DNA of 64,000 nucleotides, taken from positions 186,001-250,000 of the forward strand of contig JAYWVB010000022.1 of the NCBI GenBank assembly GCA_039881045.1, written 5' to 3'. Position numbers and translations under genes: made by a program. The notes beneath the pieces were generated by a model, which was not told the origin of the DNA, searched no databases, and worked only from the letters and a program-made list of their open reading frames with translations. Source of the stretch: Chaetomium olivaceum. Lineage: Eukaryota > Ascomycota > Sordariomycetes > Sordariales > Chaetomiaceae. Below are positions 22,366-34,087 of the stretch, in pieces (the stretch's first letter is position 1; every line of letters begins with the position of its first letter).

Positions 22366-25300
22366 ATGGCCGCTTCGTTGTCCCTCACCGAGGCGCAGGC
22401 CGAGCTTATCAGGTACGACTCACCAGAATTGTTCCCCCAGCGGTTCGAGCGGCACTGACAGTACGGGAATAGCTCCTTGCCGCAAGACGACATCCCCGCA
22501 AAGCTCCGATGCGCCATCTGCAGCAAGCTCGCCCTCAACGCATTCCGCTTGCCGTGCTGCGAGCAAGCGATCTGCGAAAGCTGCCAGTCGGCTCTTCCCG
22601 CGTCGTGCCCCGTCTGCGAACACTCGCCCTTATCGGCCGACGACTGCAAGCCGCACAAGGCGCTGCGTACCACGATCAAGGTCTTCTTGCGAACCGAGGA
22701 GAAGAAGCGCGAGTCAAACAGGCCTAAAGATGTAGCCACGACGCCGATTACTCCTGTCGACCCGAGCCCGATTTCTGCCACGGCACCAGCGGCTTTCGAG
22801 CGACCGCCGGTTGGGGAAGGAGTTGGGGTTGCCCAGGAGCAGCAAGCTCCGATGGCGGAACAGGGGGCTGAGGCGGGAGTTCCTGTGGAAAACCAGGAAA
22901 GCGGAGAGCCCGGTTCGGAAGAGGCCCAACAGCAGGCAATAGAGAAGTCTGCAGATGATACCGTAGGACACCACAGCTCTAATCAACACGGTACCTCTGT
23001 TAACAAACATCAGGATCAGACGTTGCACGATGCAGCAGAAGGTGAAGAAGGCGCCACAACCTCGACCGACTTGGTTCCAGCGCAACAGGACTCTGAGCTT
23101 GTTGAAGGCGACGACGCCGAAGCGGCGAAAGAAGGGAACGAGAACGGCGATGTTGAAGAAGTGGACGCCGATGGCTCCGGTGCAGTCCAATCGGAAGGCA
23201 TGAGCGGCACATTCCCACCGGCCGGCTTCACCCCTGGATTTGACCAGATGCCGATGATGATGGCCATGCAAAACGGATTTGGCAACTTTCCGATGATGGG
23301 TTAGTTTTTTCTCTCTTCTCCTATGACCAAGATCCTGAGGCTAACTCGTATCAGGCATGCCAGGCATGAACATGGACCCGATGACGATGCAGATGTACAT
23401 GAATGGAGGTTTTCAAGGCATGGGCATGAACGGCATGAACATGAATATGGGCATGGGAGGCTACGGAGGCGAAGCCGATAACTGGAACGGACAGCAATCA
23501 TGGAATGTCGGCCAAGATAATTTCAATCATCCAAACGCTTCTGGCATGGGCAATGGTGATTATGGCTCGTTTAACTCTGGCTTCCAGACAGGATACAATC
23601 AAGGTAATTATGGCCACCAGAACCAGTTCAATGACTATCGCCGGAATCAGTACGGGTTCCGCGGTAGGGGTCGAGGCCGTGGTTACGGATATGGGTACGG
23701 TCGCGGGGGCTATCAGCAAGGATACGGCGCAGGCGGCAACTGGAATGACCAAGGTTACGAAGGACAACAACAGTATCAGAACGGCCAGAACGATTACCAA
23801 GTGGCCGGTCCCACCGGCGACCAAGCCAGCAGAGAGACAAACCCGGATGCCAATGTCGACGAGTTTGGGCGGGAACGCCGCGATGACGAGGGACCGCAGG
23901 AAGGAGGCGGCGAGCCAGCCCCAGGCGAAGGGGAAGGCGCCCTGCAGAACGCGATCCAGGACCCAAGTGAGGTCGGAGAAGGCGGAGATGGTGTTGTTCC
24001 GCAAGGGAACCCTGACGTTCCCATAAACGCACCCAAGGGTCCCAAAGCCATGATGCAGGGTCTCCCTAACACGAGTTATAAACATCTCCAAGCTAGAGGC
24101 TGGGTTGATGATAACAAGCCACCGACCCCTACTAGTGTCGCCGGGACTGGGTTCGACCGCGGCCGCTCACGGAGTAGTTCGCTCCACGGCTCCCGCCGCG
24201 GTAGATACGAGCGGTACCAGGAGAGGAGCCGGGAGCGCGATTACACCGGCCGTGACCGTCACCGCGACCGTGGTAGGGATAAGGACAGGGAACGCTCTGC
24301 CAGCAGGAGCCGCAGCCGCAGCCGCAGCCACAATCGCAAAGAGCACCGGCGCAGCAGGCGGCAGCGGTCATACTCGCGCGCGGAGGGCGAGGAGGGTGAG
24401 AGCGGTGACGAGCGCCGCCACCACCGGTCGTCGCACCGCAGGAAGCACTCGTCATACGGCAATGAGGAGCAGCGCGAGTCCAAATCCCGTCGGGGCGAGC
24501 AGCAGCAGGAGGACGAGCGGTCCCGGTCTGCTTCCCCACCGGCCGACGATGCACAAAAACGGAGTCACCGCAGCAGTCGCAAGGACCGCGACTCGGAGAA
24601 GCGCCGGGAAAGAGACAAGGACAAGGACCGGGATAGCCACCGTCACAAGTCGCACCGCTCGCACCGCGATAAGGACTACGACCGGGATCGCGACAGGGAC
24701 CGGGAGCGAGAGAAGGACCGTGACAAGACCCGCGACCGTGACCGCGACCGGGATCGGGATCGGGATCGGGACAGGGACAGGGACCGCGACAGAGAGCGCA
24801 AGGACCGCCATCGCGATAGAGACCGCGATCGTGACCGTGACCGTGACCGTGGTGACCGCGACAAAGACAGAGACAGGGACAGGGAAAGCCGCCGCGACCG
24901 TGACAAGGACCGCGACCGCCACCACCGCAGCAGCAAAACCGCGACAGGCAACGATCTCACAACAACCGACGCCCCCGATAACACCACAGCCACCACATCA
25001 ACAGAAATCAACCCCCCACCCCCGCGCTCCACCAGCAGCGGCACACGCGCTCTCGGCCTCGAAATCAGAGGCACCGCCGCCGCCACCACCACCACAACCA
25101 CATCCTCATCTGCACCCGCCGCCGACAGCAGCCGCCGCTCCTCAGCGGCCACATCCACGCCCACATCAGCGACGGTCGCCGACCCGCACGCCGCGGAGCG
25201 CGCAGCACGCGACAGGGAGAGATTGCTGCGCGAGACAAGGCGCATGGCTAGTTTTGCCGGGCTCGCGGGAGGTGGAGCTGGAGCTGGTGGTGGTGGTGGC

Positions 25301-25524
25301 GGAGGCGCGGGGACGAAGAGGGGGCGGGAGAGGGGTGATGCCGGGGATGATGAGGTGGTGAGGAAGAGTAGTCGGAGGAAGGGGAATGGGCATGGAAGGG
25401 GGAATAGGGGGGAGGGTTTGGTAGGGGAGGGGGGTGGTGGTGGTGGTGGTGGTGGGGGGGGGGGGAGGAGGAGGAGAGGATGAGAAGGCTGGAGGAGGAG
25501 AGGGAGAGGGCGAGGTATGAATGA
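22366..25524 (+). CDS. RBBP6-type RING finger protein with RS/RD repeats (probable indel near the 3' end)
   Basis: Exons are 22366-22412, 22473-23299 and from 23355 on. Introns at 22413-22472 and 23300-23354 are phase-consistent. Residues ~24-65 form a RING of the PCC type (C-x2-C-x11-C-C...C-x2-C...C-x2-C), like that of RBBP6/Mpe1, but there is no DWNN ubiquitin-like domain and no zinc knuckle in front. A Glu/Gln-rich stretch, Met/Gly-rich and RGRGRGYGYG segments, then long Arg-Ser and Arg-Asp repeats (about 24150-24910) suggest RNA or splicing-factor association. The strict frame stops at 25483 after a poly-Gly run encoded by GGT and a 12-13 base G run. One base later in phase, a charged tail ending RRLEEERERARYE reads to TGA at 25524, so an indel in the G run is likely. 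Role as an E3 ligase is inferred. Confidence 0.75.
24150..24915 (+). repeat. Arg-Ser / Arg-Asp coding repeat tract
   Basis: CGNGAC-type hexamers dominate 24610-24910 and AGC/CGC runs dominate 24290-24330. They encode RS and RD dipeptide repeats. Long open frames in the other reading frames here are by-products of this biased composition. Confidence 0.75.
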
Positions 25525-26838
25525 TTGATTGATCGAGGGGAGATGAGGTTATGAGTATGGAAAGGGGGGGTGGGTTAAGGAGGCTGTGTTGGGGGTTGGG
25601 CTTCATGATGGGTGAAGTGCATAGCTGATACTACCAAGTTACGTTACCGGTACCCTGCCCAGCTCCCTGCGGATGGGCTGGGGTATGGGATGGAAGGTAT
25701 GCATATGGGAGCTGATGTACTGTACAAAGCCGTGGTTTTATATCAGCGAGGCTGCGAGAATGTGATGGTTTTGCTGCATTTTTAGGGTCTTGTTTGGTCG
25801 GCTGGGGATTGCGTCGTGTCCATTTGTTGACTTCCTGCCTTCTAGGTAGTTATGGATAGGTGGGTATGATAGGTACAATAAAGGATGTTGCCTCCTGTCA
25901 CGAGTGCTCAAACTGGTGGTAAATATTGCAATAGTACACCAACCCCAGTTATACACATAAATCCCTCACAAATATGCTTGATCGAAGACATACACACTAA
26001 TATCATAAAACACTCCCCTAAACCCTTAAACGTTCAAGTTGGTTGTTGTCTCTCGGTGTGAACGGGTCCGTAAATGGGTCCTCGGCCCAACACCCGACGG
26101 GATCCCGCGTGTGCCCTCCCGGGCTGCAGCGCATCTGCAGAGACTCCACAGTGGGGCGGGCTGCAGCAGCAATGGATCACAGGGGCACTGCACTGCACTG
26201 TGGGAACCCACTGGCGGCCACTGGCGGCGCTTCATGATTGACCCAACAGTCTGACACCCCACGCAAAAAGCACAGAACTAACCAGCACTGGTTAACCAAA
26301 AGTGACCAAAAAGTGGCCAAAAGTGACCACGAGGGACTGCCCCGGGGTGCCCCGGAATGGCCCGTTACCGCATTCGCCTTGGAAGATAACCTCAACAAAC
26401 TGTTCGGGGTAGACCTTGCAATCTGGCTGGTCCGAAACACGGGAAAGGCGGGGTTGGGTCGACTGATCACCGCTCACCCGCTGCAACACCCCCAATGGCA
26501 TGGCATCATTGGGGGAACAGGACTTGGGTCTGTTAGTGCACCAGTGAGATACGGTAACCATCCATAGCAGACCGCCCCTCATCAATCATCAGATCAGAGG
26601 TCAGCTCAAGGCCAGCTTTGTCCCTCCATACCTTAACTTCTAGGTTACCTACCACCATATCTACAATACCATGATAAGTTAACATCGTGCGACTCTACCT
26701 AATTGCCTAAAATAGAATATCCCGACCGGGCATCTATTCTACCATCTCCCACTTTCTACTCTTTATCACTTCACTTTACTTCATTTCTACACCGTATACC
26801 CTTCTTTCCTTATTCCATGTAGATAGACACTCGCCACG
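25525..26838. other. intergenic region
   Basis: No gene is supported. 26280-26335 has three imperfect copies of AAAAGTGACC/AAAAAGTGGCC. 26190-26225 has short direct repeats (GCACTGCACTGCACTG; CACTGGCGGCCACTGGCGGC). 26600-26830 is the likely promoter of the septin-like gene. Confidence 0.4.
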
Positions 26839-29580
26839 ATGCGACCGCTATCTCGTGATGACGCCCACGGGCGTCCCTCCACTTCGGATCCCGATGGTTT
26901 CTCGACCTTCAGACTCCCGACCGCACCCCAAATGACATACACCTTCGGTGATGAATCCATCATCAGCTCCTCGTCGTCCCAGCTTCCACCGGCAACACCC
27001 CATCGCCGCACGAAAGAACAACAAAAAACAAACCCGCATAGCAACGAACAGCACCCCGAGCAGCACTCCAAACCGCGAGTCCCGACCCACCACGACTTCG
27101 AAAGAAACAGAAACAAAGCCCGCCCCACGAACTCCTCCAAGGGCCGTCCCCCCATCGACGCGCTCCGACACGAAGAGCAGCAGCAGCAGCAACAGCAGCA
27201 ACAACAGCAGCAGCACGACGCGTTGTTGTTGTCGGCGGCGTCGCGCGCCATCTCACCCTTCCCCCGCTCCACCGACAACAACACCCCCAGCCTCTCGCAA
27301 CCGCTCACCCCGGTCCTACTTGGCGGTGTGTCCGGCCCGGCATCGGCCCTCAGCAGCATGTCCTCGCGCCGCAACTCGCTGTGTCTTTCGGAGGATTTGC
27401 TGAGCTTCCCGCCGAGTATGCGCGGTGGGGATGTTGCCGTGGAGGATGACGACGACGAGGAGGATCAGGAGGAGGAGGAGGAGGATCAGGCCGCAGAGCA
27501 TGCGGCGGGTGAAGAAGGTGGGAGAGAAGGCGATGCCAGCTGCGTGTCCTCCGTCATGATGGACAGCGGCAGCGCCCCGCAGCTGGTCATGCCCAGCATC
27601 AAGATGCCGAGCCGCCGGCCGTTTACCGACGCCGGCAAGCGCATGGGCCGCTTGAAGGTGCTGATCGCGGGCGACAGTGGCGTCGGGAAGACGTCGCTGG
27701 TCAAGGCGATTGTGCAGTCGTGCGAGCATATCGTGCATGTCGATCCCATCACACCGCCGTCGGCGCTGTTGGGTGCATCGACGATGAGTGGGTCCGCCCA
27801 CACGGCGGTCAGCGGGTCGCCGGGCGGCGGCCGGAGGGGCCGGAAACAGTCGGCCAGGGGCAGTCTGACTGGGACGAGCCAGATTACCGAGATTTATGCG
27901 AGCACAAAGCCGTATCCGGAGTGGTGGTCCGAGGGGAATGACTTTGGGGTGTTGATGCGGAGGAAGAGCCTAGGCGATGCGGTCCTGGATCGGAATGTCT
28001 GCTTCGTTGATACACCGGGCTATGGCAGCGGGTCATCGGTGAGTTCTTCTTTTGTTTGAGCAAATTAGTGCAGAATGGCTAACTCTAGTAGTCCATGGAC
28101 ACCATCACACCAGTGGCCCAATATATTGAGGCACATCTGCGACGGATCGACTCCAACAGTCTCTCCGATGGCGATCTATTAAACCTGCTGGGCGGAGAGG
28201 GCGGCGTCCAGGTTGACGCCGTGTTTTACCTGGTTTCGAACCGTATGCATGTGCCCTCCGTTATGTCCAACCCACATACTAACGAAATGTTAGGCCTCCG
28301 TCCCGTTGATATCGAATACCTCCGCCAGCTCTACCCGCTCACGAACATCATCATCCTTCTTGCCCAAACAGACCTAATGTCTGCCGACCAAGTCGCCGCT
28401 AGCAAATCCCAAATCCACAGCCAACTCAAGCCAAAGAAGCCAATATCCGCCTCTTCTCCTTCTCTCTCCCCGCATCGGCGGACACCGACAACCAAGGCGT
28501 CTACGCCATCTCCAGCGCCGCCGGTCCCGACCACGACACCATGGACGCCAGCCTGCTCATGTCACCAGACTACGTCCAGCCCCTTAGCCCCACCGAGCTC
28601 TCTACCCTCGTGTCTGAAGTCTTCACCCCCGCCGGCGTCGCCCGTCTCCGCCACGCAGTCGCGCGCAAATACGTCCAGTGGCGGAACCACGAATCCCGCA
28701 ACAACACCCCCTCCCTCTTCTCCAACCCGTCACACCCACCCCATCTCACCAACCCCTTCACCCCACCACCCCAGCAAGAAGCTGCCGAACAAGCAACATC
28801 CTCACCCCGCCCAGCACCGGCACCGGCACCGGCGCCAACTCCAACCTCAACCCCAATTTCAACCTCAACCCCGCCCGCAACCCCACCACCGAAATGGGCA
28901 TGCCCCCCTCACCGTCAAGCCACGCCCTCGCCCGCCTGTCCGAGCACACCCAGCGTGAGGAGCGGCTCGCACAGGTCCGCCTCGCCAACTGGGCCGCCGA
29001 CCTGCAGCGCAGCCTGGCGCGCGAGCGCGAGCAGTATGCGGCGCTGGCGAGAGCGGAGCGGGCGGTTTGGCTGGCGGAGCGGGTGGGGGAGGTGGCGAGG
29101 GAGGTTGGTCTTCCTCCGGGGGAGTTTGGGGTTGCGGGGGAGGGTGGGGAGGTGGTTGTTGCGGAGCGGCGGCGGAGGTCGCACGGCCGGAGGGGTGTGG
29201 CTGGGGATCGGCGTCAGTGGAGGGGGAGGGGGGATGGTGGTGATGATGGTGGGTTTGCGGAGCGGTTGGGTGAGTTTGGTGGGAGGGGGTGTGATAGGGA
29301 GGCTGGGGGGAAGTACCGAGGTCAGACTCAAAAACAAAGCCAGTACCGGGGTCAGACTCGGGGGCAGAACCAGAAACACAGGCAGGATCCGCTCGGTTTG
29401 CTGGAGGTGGCCGACGAGCTGCGGCATCGCGGGCTGATTGCGCTGGAGGTTTTGGGAAGTATTGGTGTGCTGGGTGGCCTGGCGCTGTGGGTCACGAGGC
29501 ACTACCTGCATGGGCAGTTGACGACTCCGGCGGGGTGGTTGCCGGGGGATTGGGAGCGGTTTTGGTATGGTTTGCGTTAG
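26839..29580 (+). CDS. septin-like GTPase with C-terminal membrane segment (two frame breaks)
   Basis: Exon 1 (26839-28038) encodes a disordered Ser/Pro-rich N-terminus, a glutamine run (27174-27212) and an acidic tract. The G1 motif GDSGVGKTS then falls at about residue 278. Introns at 28039-28091 and 28243-28293 are phase-consistent. G3 is DTPGYG and the septin-type GLRPVD-like segment follows intron 2. The G4 position reads AQTD instead of the septin AKAD. The frame then breaks twice: near 28430-28450 and between about 28740 and 28830, each consistent with one missing base. The final frame encodes a coiled-coil-like helix (about 28930-29090), Gln/Gly-rich sequence and a hydrophobic segment (about 29437-29500, VLGSIGVLGGLALWV) before the end. 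It resembles the fungal septin/TRAFAC membrane-anchored group. No specific name is assigned. Confidence 0.7.
27174..27215 (+). repeat. CAG/CAA polyglutamine tract
   Basis: About 13 consecutive Gln codons, mostly CAG with interspersed CAA, lie inside the septin-like gene. The tract is a candidate length-variable microsatellite. Confidence 0.8.
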
Positions 29581-30838
29581 GGAAGTGAGCTGGTTGAGGA
29601 AGTGAGTGCAGGGTTGGGGGAGTGAATTAAGTGGAGGAGGGAGTGAAAGGTACTGAGTTGAGCCCGGGGGACAACCATCTACGAGGCGTCCGTTATGTCA
29701 CATATGGGTTCATCATTTTGTAGTGCTTGCCGGTCGAGTGGCCGGTTTTGCGTGTGGAGCAGGATCATGGGTCACATAGTCTCTGGGTCACTTTCTCGCT
29801 TGATGTAGACAAAACATCATGGAAGGTGAGAGGGTGTTAGGGGGCATTGTTGGCGCTTCATGTTATGGTTAGATGATTTACATAGTATTAGGATTACACT
29901 ACTCGGTCGATAGGAACCATACCAAGTCATAGTATATCAGTCTTTGACGTTTAGATATCATGATATGTGCATCTAGTGTTGGCGACTTATAACCCAACAC
30001 ACAATCACTATGCGTTGGTCATACGAGGCCAGTGTAGTGACCCCCCTAGATTAGCCCGTTGCAACGTTGCAATATGAAGCCAGATTCTAAGTGTCCCTCG
30101 GCCTGACTCTCTTGTCGGTTCCGTCTAAAAGCAACGTTGAATCGTGCAGTGTTGATAAGGGAATAGCTCTGTTGAAATCAACCGAGTGTTGACCAATGCA
30201 ATGTTCAAGTTTGAAGGTGGTACATCCCTGACTTCCTTCCTGCCGGTACTAGTCGTCATCATGATGACCTTTATGTTCAATTTCAAGGGCAGTTCGTCAA
30301 TCACTAGGCAGGGGCCGATTGTGTTATATCATTTCCACCAAATCGAGAGTGCGTTATTTCTGATAGCACCCCGTCTTCCGTACCAAGCTCGTACGCTCCT
30401 GTCTCGAGCAGGCGAGAAGTCTCACCTTGTCGTACAGCGCTTACAGCACCCGTAATAGATACGCCGGGGTGTTCAGATGTGGCAGAATGCGTAAGATAAA
30501 GGCGACAGCCCTCTCCGGATTCCCCTCATAGAGCCTTATCGGTTAGCAATAATGGACCCCGATACTTCGGCCTCCGTCCTTCTAAATTAAAGGCGAGAGT
30601 AGTAGAGCCATTTAGATGATATAGGACTAACTCCAATCTGCAAAAGTAAGGGTGGACGACTTTGCGATACAGCTAAATGATCAATCCTGAATGTCCCGGG
30701 ACGTGACTACCTATTCTAGTAGGAGAATCTCGTCGACCAACGGAGGCAGTTTTCTCCAACCGCGATGTGGCATGCCCAGATTCCTCTCCCCTGTCATAAG
30801 ACCAAGCACATAACAAGAACCAACGAGTTGGTACGTTG
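29581..30838. other. intergenic, AT-rich
   Basis: No gene is supported. There is a 14-bp palindrome TTGCAACGTTGCAA (30059-30072) and a hairpin GTGTTGG...CCAACAC at about 29977-30001. The base composition falls to more AT than the flanking genes, as at the edge of an accessory region. Confidence 0.4.
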
Positions 30839-33471
30839 CTATATTCTTATCCCAGTCCTAGATCTGAGAGCATAGCGTTGATGAGAAGGATGGCGTCGCA
30901 AGGCGATAGGAGTAGAGCATTCAGGGTGAAGAAGAATCGCATCCCCGGTAGCTGTCATGGGTGGAGCTATCCCAATATACCCCTTTTTTGTAATAGCAAA
31001 ACGACTGCCGACAGCTCTAGTAGAGCTTAAAAGTTGTTCGAACTGATCCGAGAGAGACACCCTCTCCTGTTCGTCGGAATCGATCGTATGACAATGTAAC
31101 GGAGACCACGCTAGGAACGCCTTATTAATGAGCTTTCGGCACATATGCCATTTCTGCCATGGCGGTAATAAAGGTCGAGAATCCTGTTCTGGGAGACCCG
31201 AGATACCCTCGTTCAGCTCGACATGGCATTCAGAGTCATAACATTCATCTCTCGGTTTCGTAGTCCACCTTTGCCCTAGAAGCGCCCTCCACACCGCTTC
31301 TTCTCGGGGACACGGCCCAGTTTGACCAGTCGTAGCTTTCGCCGCTACTAATATTGCAGAATTCGTCCCATGCCTCGAGGAACCAGCCCTTGCCGGAGAC
31401 TTTTATCACGTCGCTCACGAACACAATCTCGTCAATAAAGTTAAAGGTTCCCTGGATGCGAGCCCGGTCCAACGGCACCAGCTGCCGGCGGGTGACCGGT
31501 CCTCCGTATGTCGCCCAATGTGCCTGATAGGTTCGGGTTGTCCGCTCCAAGGACACGGAGCCCCCGGGGTAAAGCGGATGCGGGATACTCCAGTCGATTG
31601 CCCAAGAAGGCAGAGTATTATTAGACTGACGCGCGCAGTAGTAGTGGCTTGAGTCCATCCTATACCGCCAAGTAGTAGGAGGACTTCTTGTGCACCAGAC
31701 GCCGCGAGAGCAAGAGAGGTGTTGATGTACACATCGCTCACGGACAAACGGTAGTCTGTGGCTAATGCTATTCCTGATGACGCCGTCCCTGTTCCTTCAC
31801 ACCGGACATGGCCCTTTTGACCGCTATCCGCAAGATTGACGGGCAACAGCCCCAATACCCCAAACAACTTGTCCCGGTTGTCAGTGGCGAGAGAGTTCAT
31901 TGACAGAAGCATCACATCCTTCAGGCAAATGGATTGCCTCTTTGCGCCGCGATATTGACTGCGGATAGCGCGAATCGAGTGCAAGCGCTCCGCTCCTCGA
32001 CGGTATAGGGCTGCCAGTTCTCCTTGGCTTGGTCCGTCTCTTGAGAAATCCAAAGGGATGTCGGCGTGGTACGTCTCCCTCGCAAGCCAAGCGGGGCCCT
32101 CGATGGCATCCACTATCGTGCGGTGCTTATGGGCTGCCTCGAAGCAGCTGTCGAGCTCTAGGAGTGAGCCGTCAAAGTAAACAAGAACTGAGCTAGCCAC
32201 GGCGATTTCTTGGATGATCCAAACACGCGTCCAGTAAGGGTGACAGAGAAGACGAATGGCTCTCGACCGCAAAGGGTAGTGCTTGTCGAAAACCATACCC
32301 AGGTGAAAAAGAAGTGTGCTTTCATCGGCGATAGCATCGTTGCAGCTCCCCTTCGATAAAGCATAGCGTAGGAGCAAAAGTTTGCTAATCGAGACGTGGT
32401 GATGAAGGCTGCGCCTAAGGATCTCGGAGGTGTGTCGATCTAGCATCGGGTGGACCGTCGCCATGGCCGAGGTGCCCAAAACTACCACGACCTGGGCCGC
32501 AGCGCTGTAAATGTCTCTCATGATCCCAACTTGCTGCGTCTTCTCGTCATTGTCCGACTGGTTGATGCAGATAGAGTCAATCCAGATGTATCGCCACCGT
32601 TGCTGGAGCACTACCAAGCACTCCATGGCGTCGCGGTGATGGCCAGGGGCGCGCACGTGGTTTCGTCTTGGACCGTGATGCACTTGCTGCATGATGCGTC
32701 TCCCCACATGTACGAGACCGCCGTGTATGGTGGTGCTTCGATTAATGAAAAGGTATGGAGGCGGAATTCTGAACTGTGCCGTTCGAATAGCGGGAAAATG
32801 CTTGTTTTTCGATACTCAAGCAGGCGAATGCAGGAGCTCTGATTAGGGAGTTTCGAATATGCGTAGCCCTCTTGGGGCCTGTTGCTGTGACGGGTATACA
32901 AAAGTCCTTGGTGATATACGTCCATGGCATGCTGCCTGATGCATCTGAATGCCTTGGAACTGCAAAAGCTGCGTCTGGAAAACGGGAGCTCAGCAGTTTT
33001 CCAAGTCAGCAGCCAAAAGACGATGACTGGAAATGCCAGATGAAAGAGGAAAACTAAACTTGCATCGACAACCTGTTTGCTGATAGGTAGCCCTAACTTT
33101 CGAAACAACAGCATAACAACACACGAGAGAGCTTGCATACCCAAATGTATCGCACATATCTCGCCGACTTTGCGAATCTCCGACATGACGCGATGCCTGG
33201 CGTAAAGCCTCGTCGTGAGGTTCTGCTCCTCGCTCCCAGAAACCGGCTTTGCCATGGTCGACGGTGTCACCGTGTCACCGTGTAATCGGTGCAGCAGGTG
33301 TAGTTTAGGGATTCGGGTTGACACGGCTGCGCCAGTAACCTGGTTGATATGGGTGAAGAAGCCAAGAGGCGACTCGCGACCCTGATGAGAGGTGGGCAGA
33401 GTTCGGTATCTCTCAGCTTCCCAAATGTGCGGGGAGGGTCGGGAGCTCGGGCCGTTTCTGAAGACTTCCAT
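30839..33471 (-). pseudogene. HET-domain protein, frameshifted (heterokaryon-incompatibility type)
   Basis: The frame opens at ATG 33471 (or 33255, MAKPVSG). Two hydrophobic segments (about 33130-32990) precede the HET core. The core shows IRLLEY, PYTAVSYMWGD and, after a break near 32625-32660, WRYIWIDSICINQSD, then TRVWIIQEIAVAS and DNRDKLFGVLGLL. A second break lies near 31650-31670 and a third near 31290-31310, after which VWRALLGQRW and RFAITKKGYIGIAPP give the usual HET C-terminal motif. Each break shifts the frame without a plausible intron. The family triggers cell death after non-self recognition. It could be a decayed allele or an intact gene with sequence errors, since neighbouring core genes carry similar breaks. 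N-terminal membrane segments before a HET domain are unusual. Confidence 0.75.
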
Positions 33472-33989
33472 GCGTTAAAGTCGTGCAGCTGGATTGTTTT
33501 AGGTACCTTAGCGCGAGGTGCAGCGGATTTGTAAGGCTGTATGTTGGCTTGCAGGCGCCTAAGCCCAGTGTGGTTTCTATGACATAGAATGAGGTAGGCG
33601 GGGTGAGCCACACCCGCTCCGCATCTTCGCTCTTGTTCAGGTCACAGATGCAAAAACCACCCAGTACCCCGAGCCACGACTGAGACAATGATTGCCTACT
33701 CGGTATTTCAAAATGTTGCCGTCTTATTTATATCCACATTCTAGAATGCAAACGTGTGACCTTTGAACTCTGGCACCTCTTTTGGAAAGTTGGCGCAACG
33801 GTATCTGTGTTGTTGTGCCAGCCACCACAGCTCAGGATTACGAACGAAAGAGGAAATTTCGCATGCCCAGATTCGTCTCAGATAACCAGACTGTTATAGG
33901 TGTCTTCCCCTGGGTACCTACTAGGACGAAGATAGACGCAAGCAGCGAGTCTTGAACACCCGTCCTACATTGGTATATATCAGTTCATA
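33472..33989. other. promoter side of the HET gene and transposon insertion flank
   Basis: No gene is supported. 33715-33990 is AT-rich and ends in the TA target site at 33988-33989. Confidence 0.4.
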
Positions 33990-34036
33990 ACGTACTTGCA
34001 TAACGAAGCGCCCACCATAACGAAGCGCCCACTTTT
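33990..34036 (+). repeat. left terminal inverted repeat
   Basis: It begins ACGTACTTGCATAACGAAGC and holds two direct copies of a 16-bp unit. It is the exact reverse complement of 35805-35851. Confidence 0.93.
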
Positions 34037-34087
34037 TTACACCTAACAACCTTCCAACTCTATCCTCACTTTTCTCCACACAACAAA

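Noticed and set aside
24105..25361. 418-codon Thr/Ala-rich frame overlapping the RING gene
   Set aside because: It is an off-frame reading of the Arg-Ser/Arg-Asp repeats.
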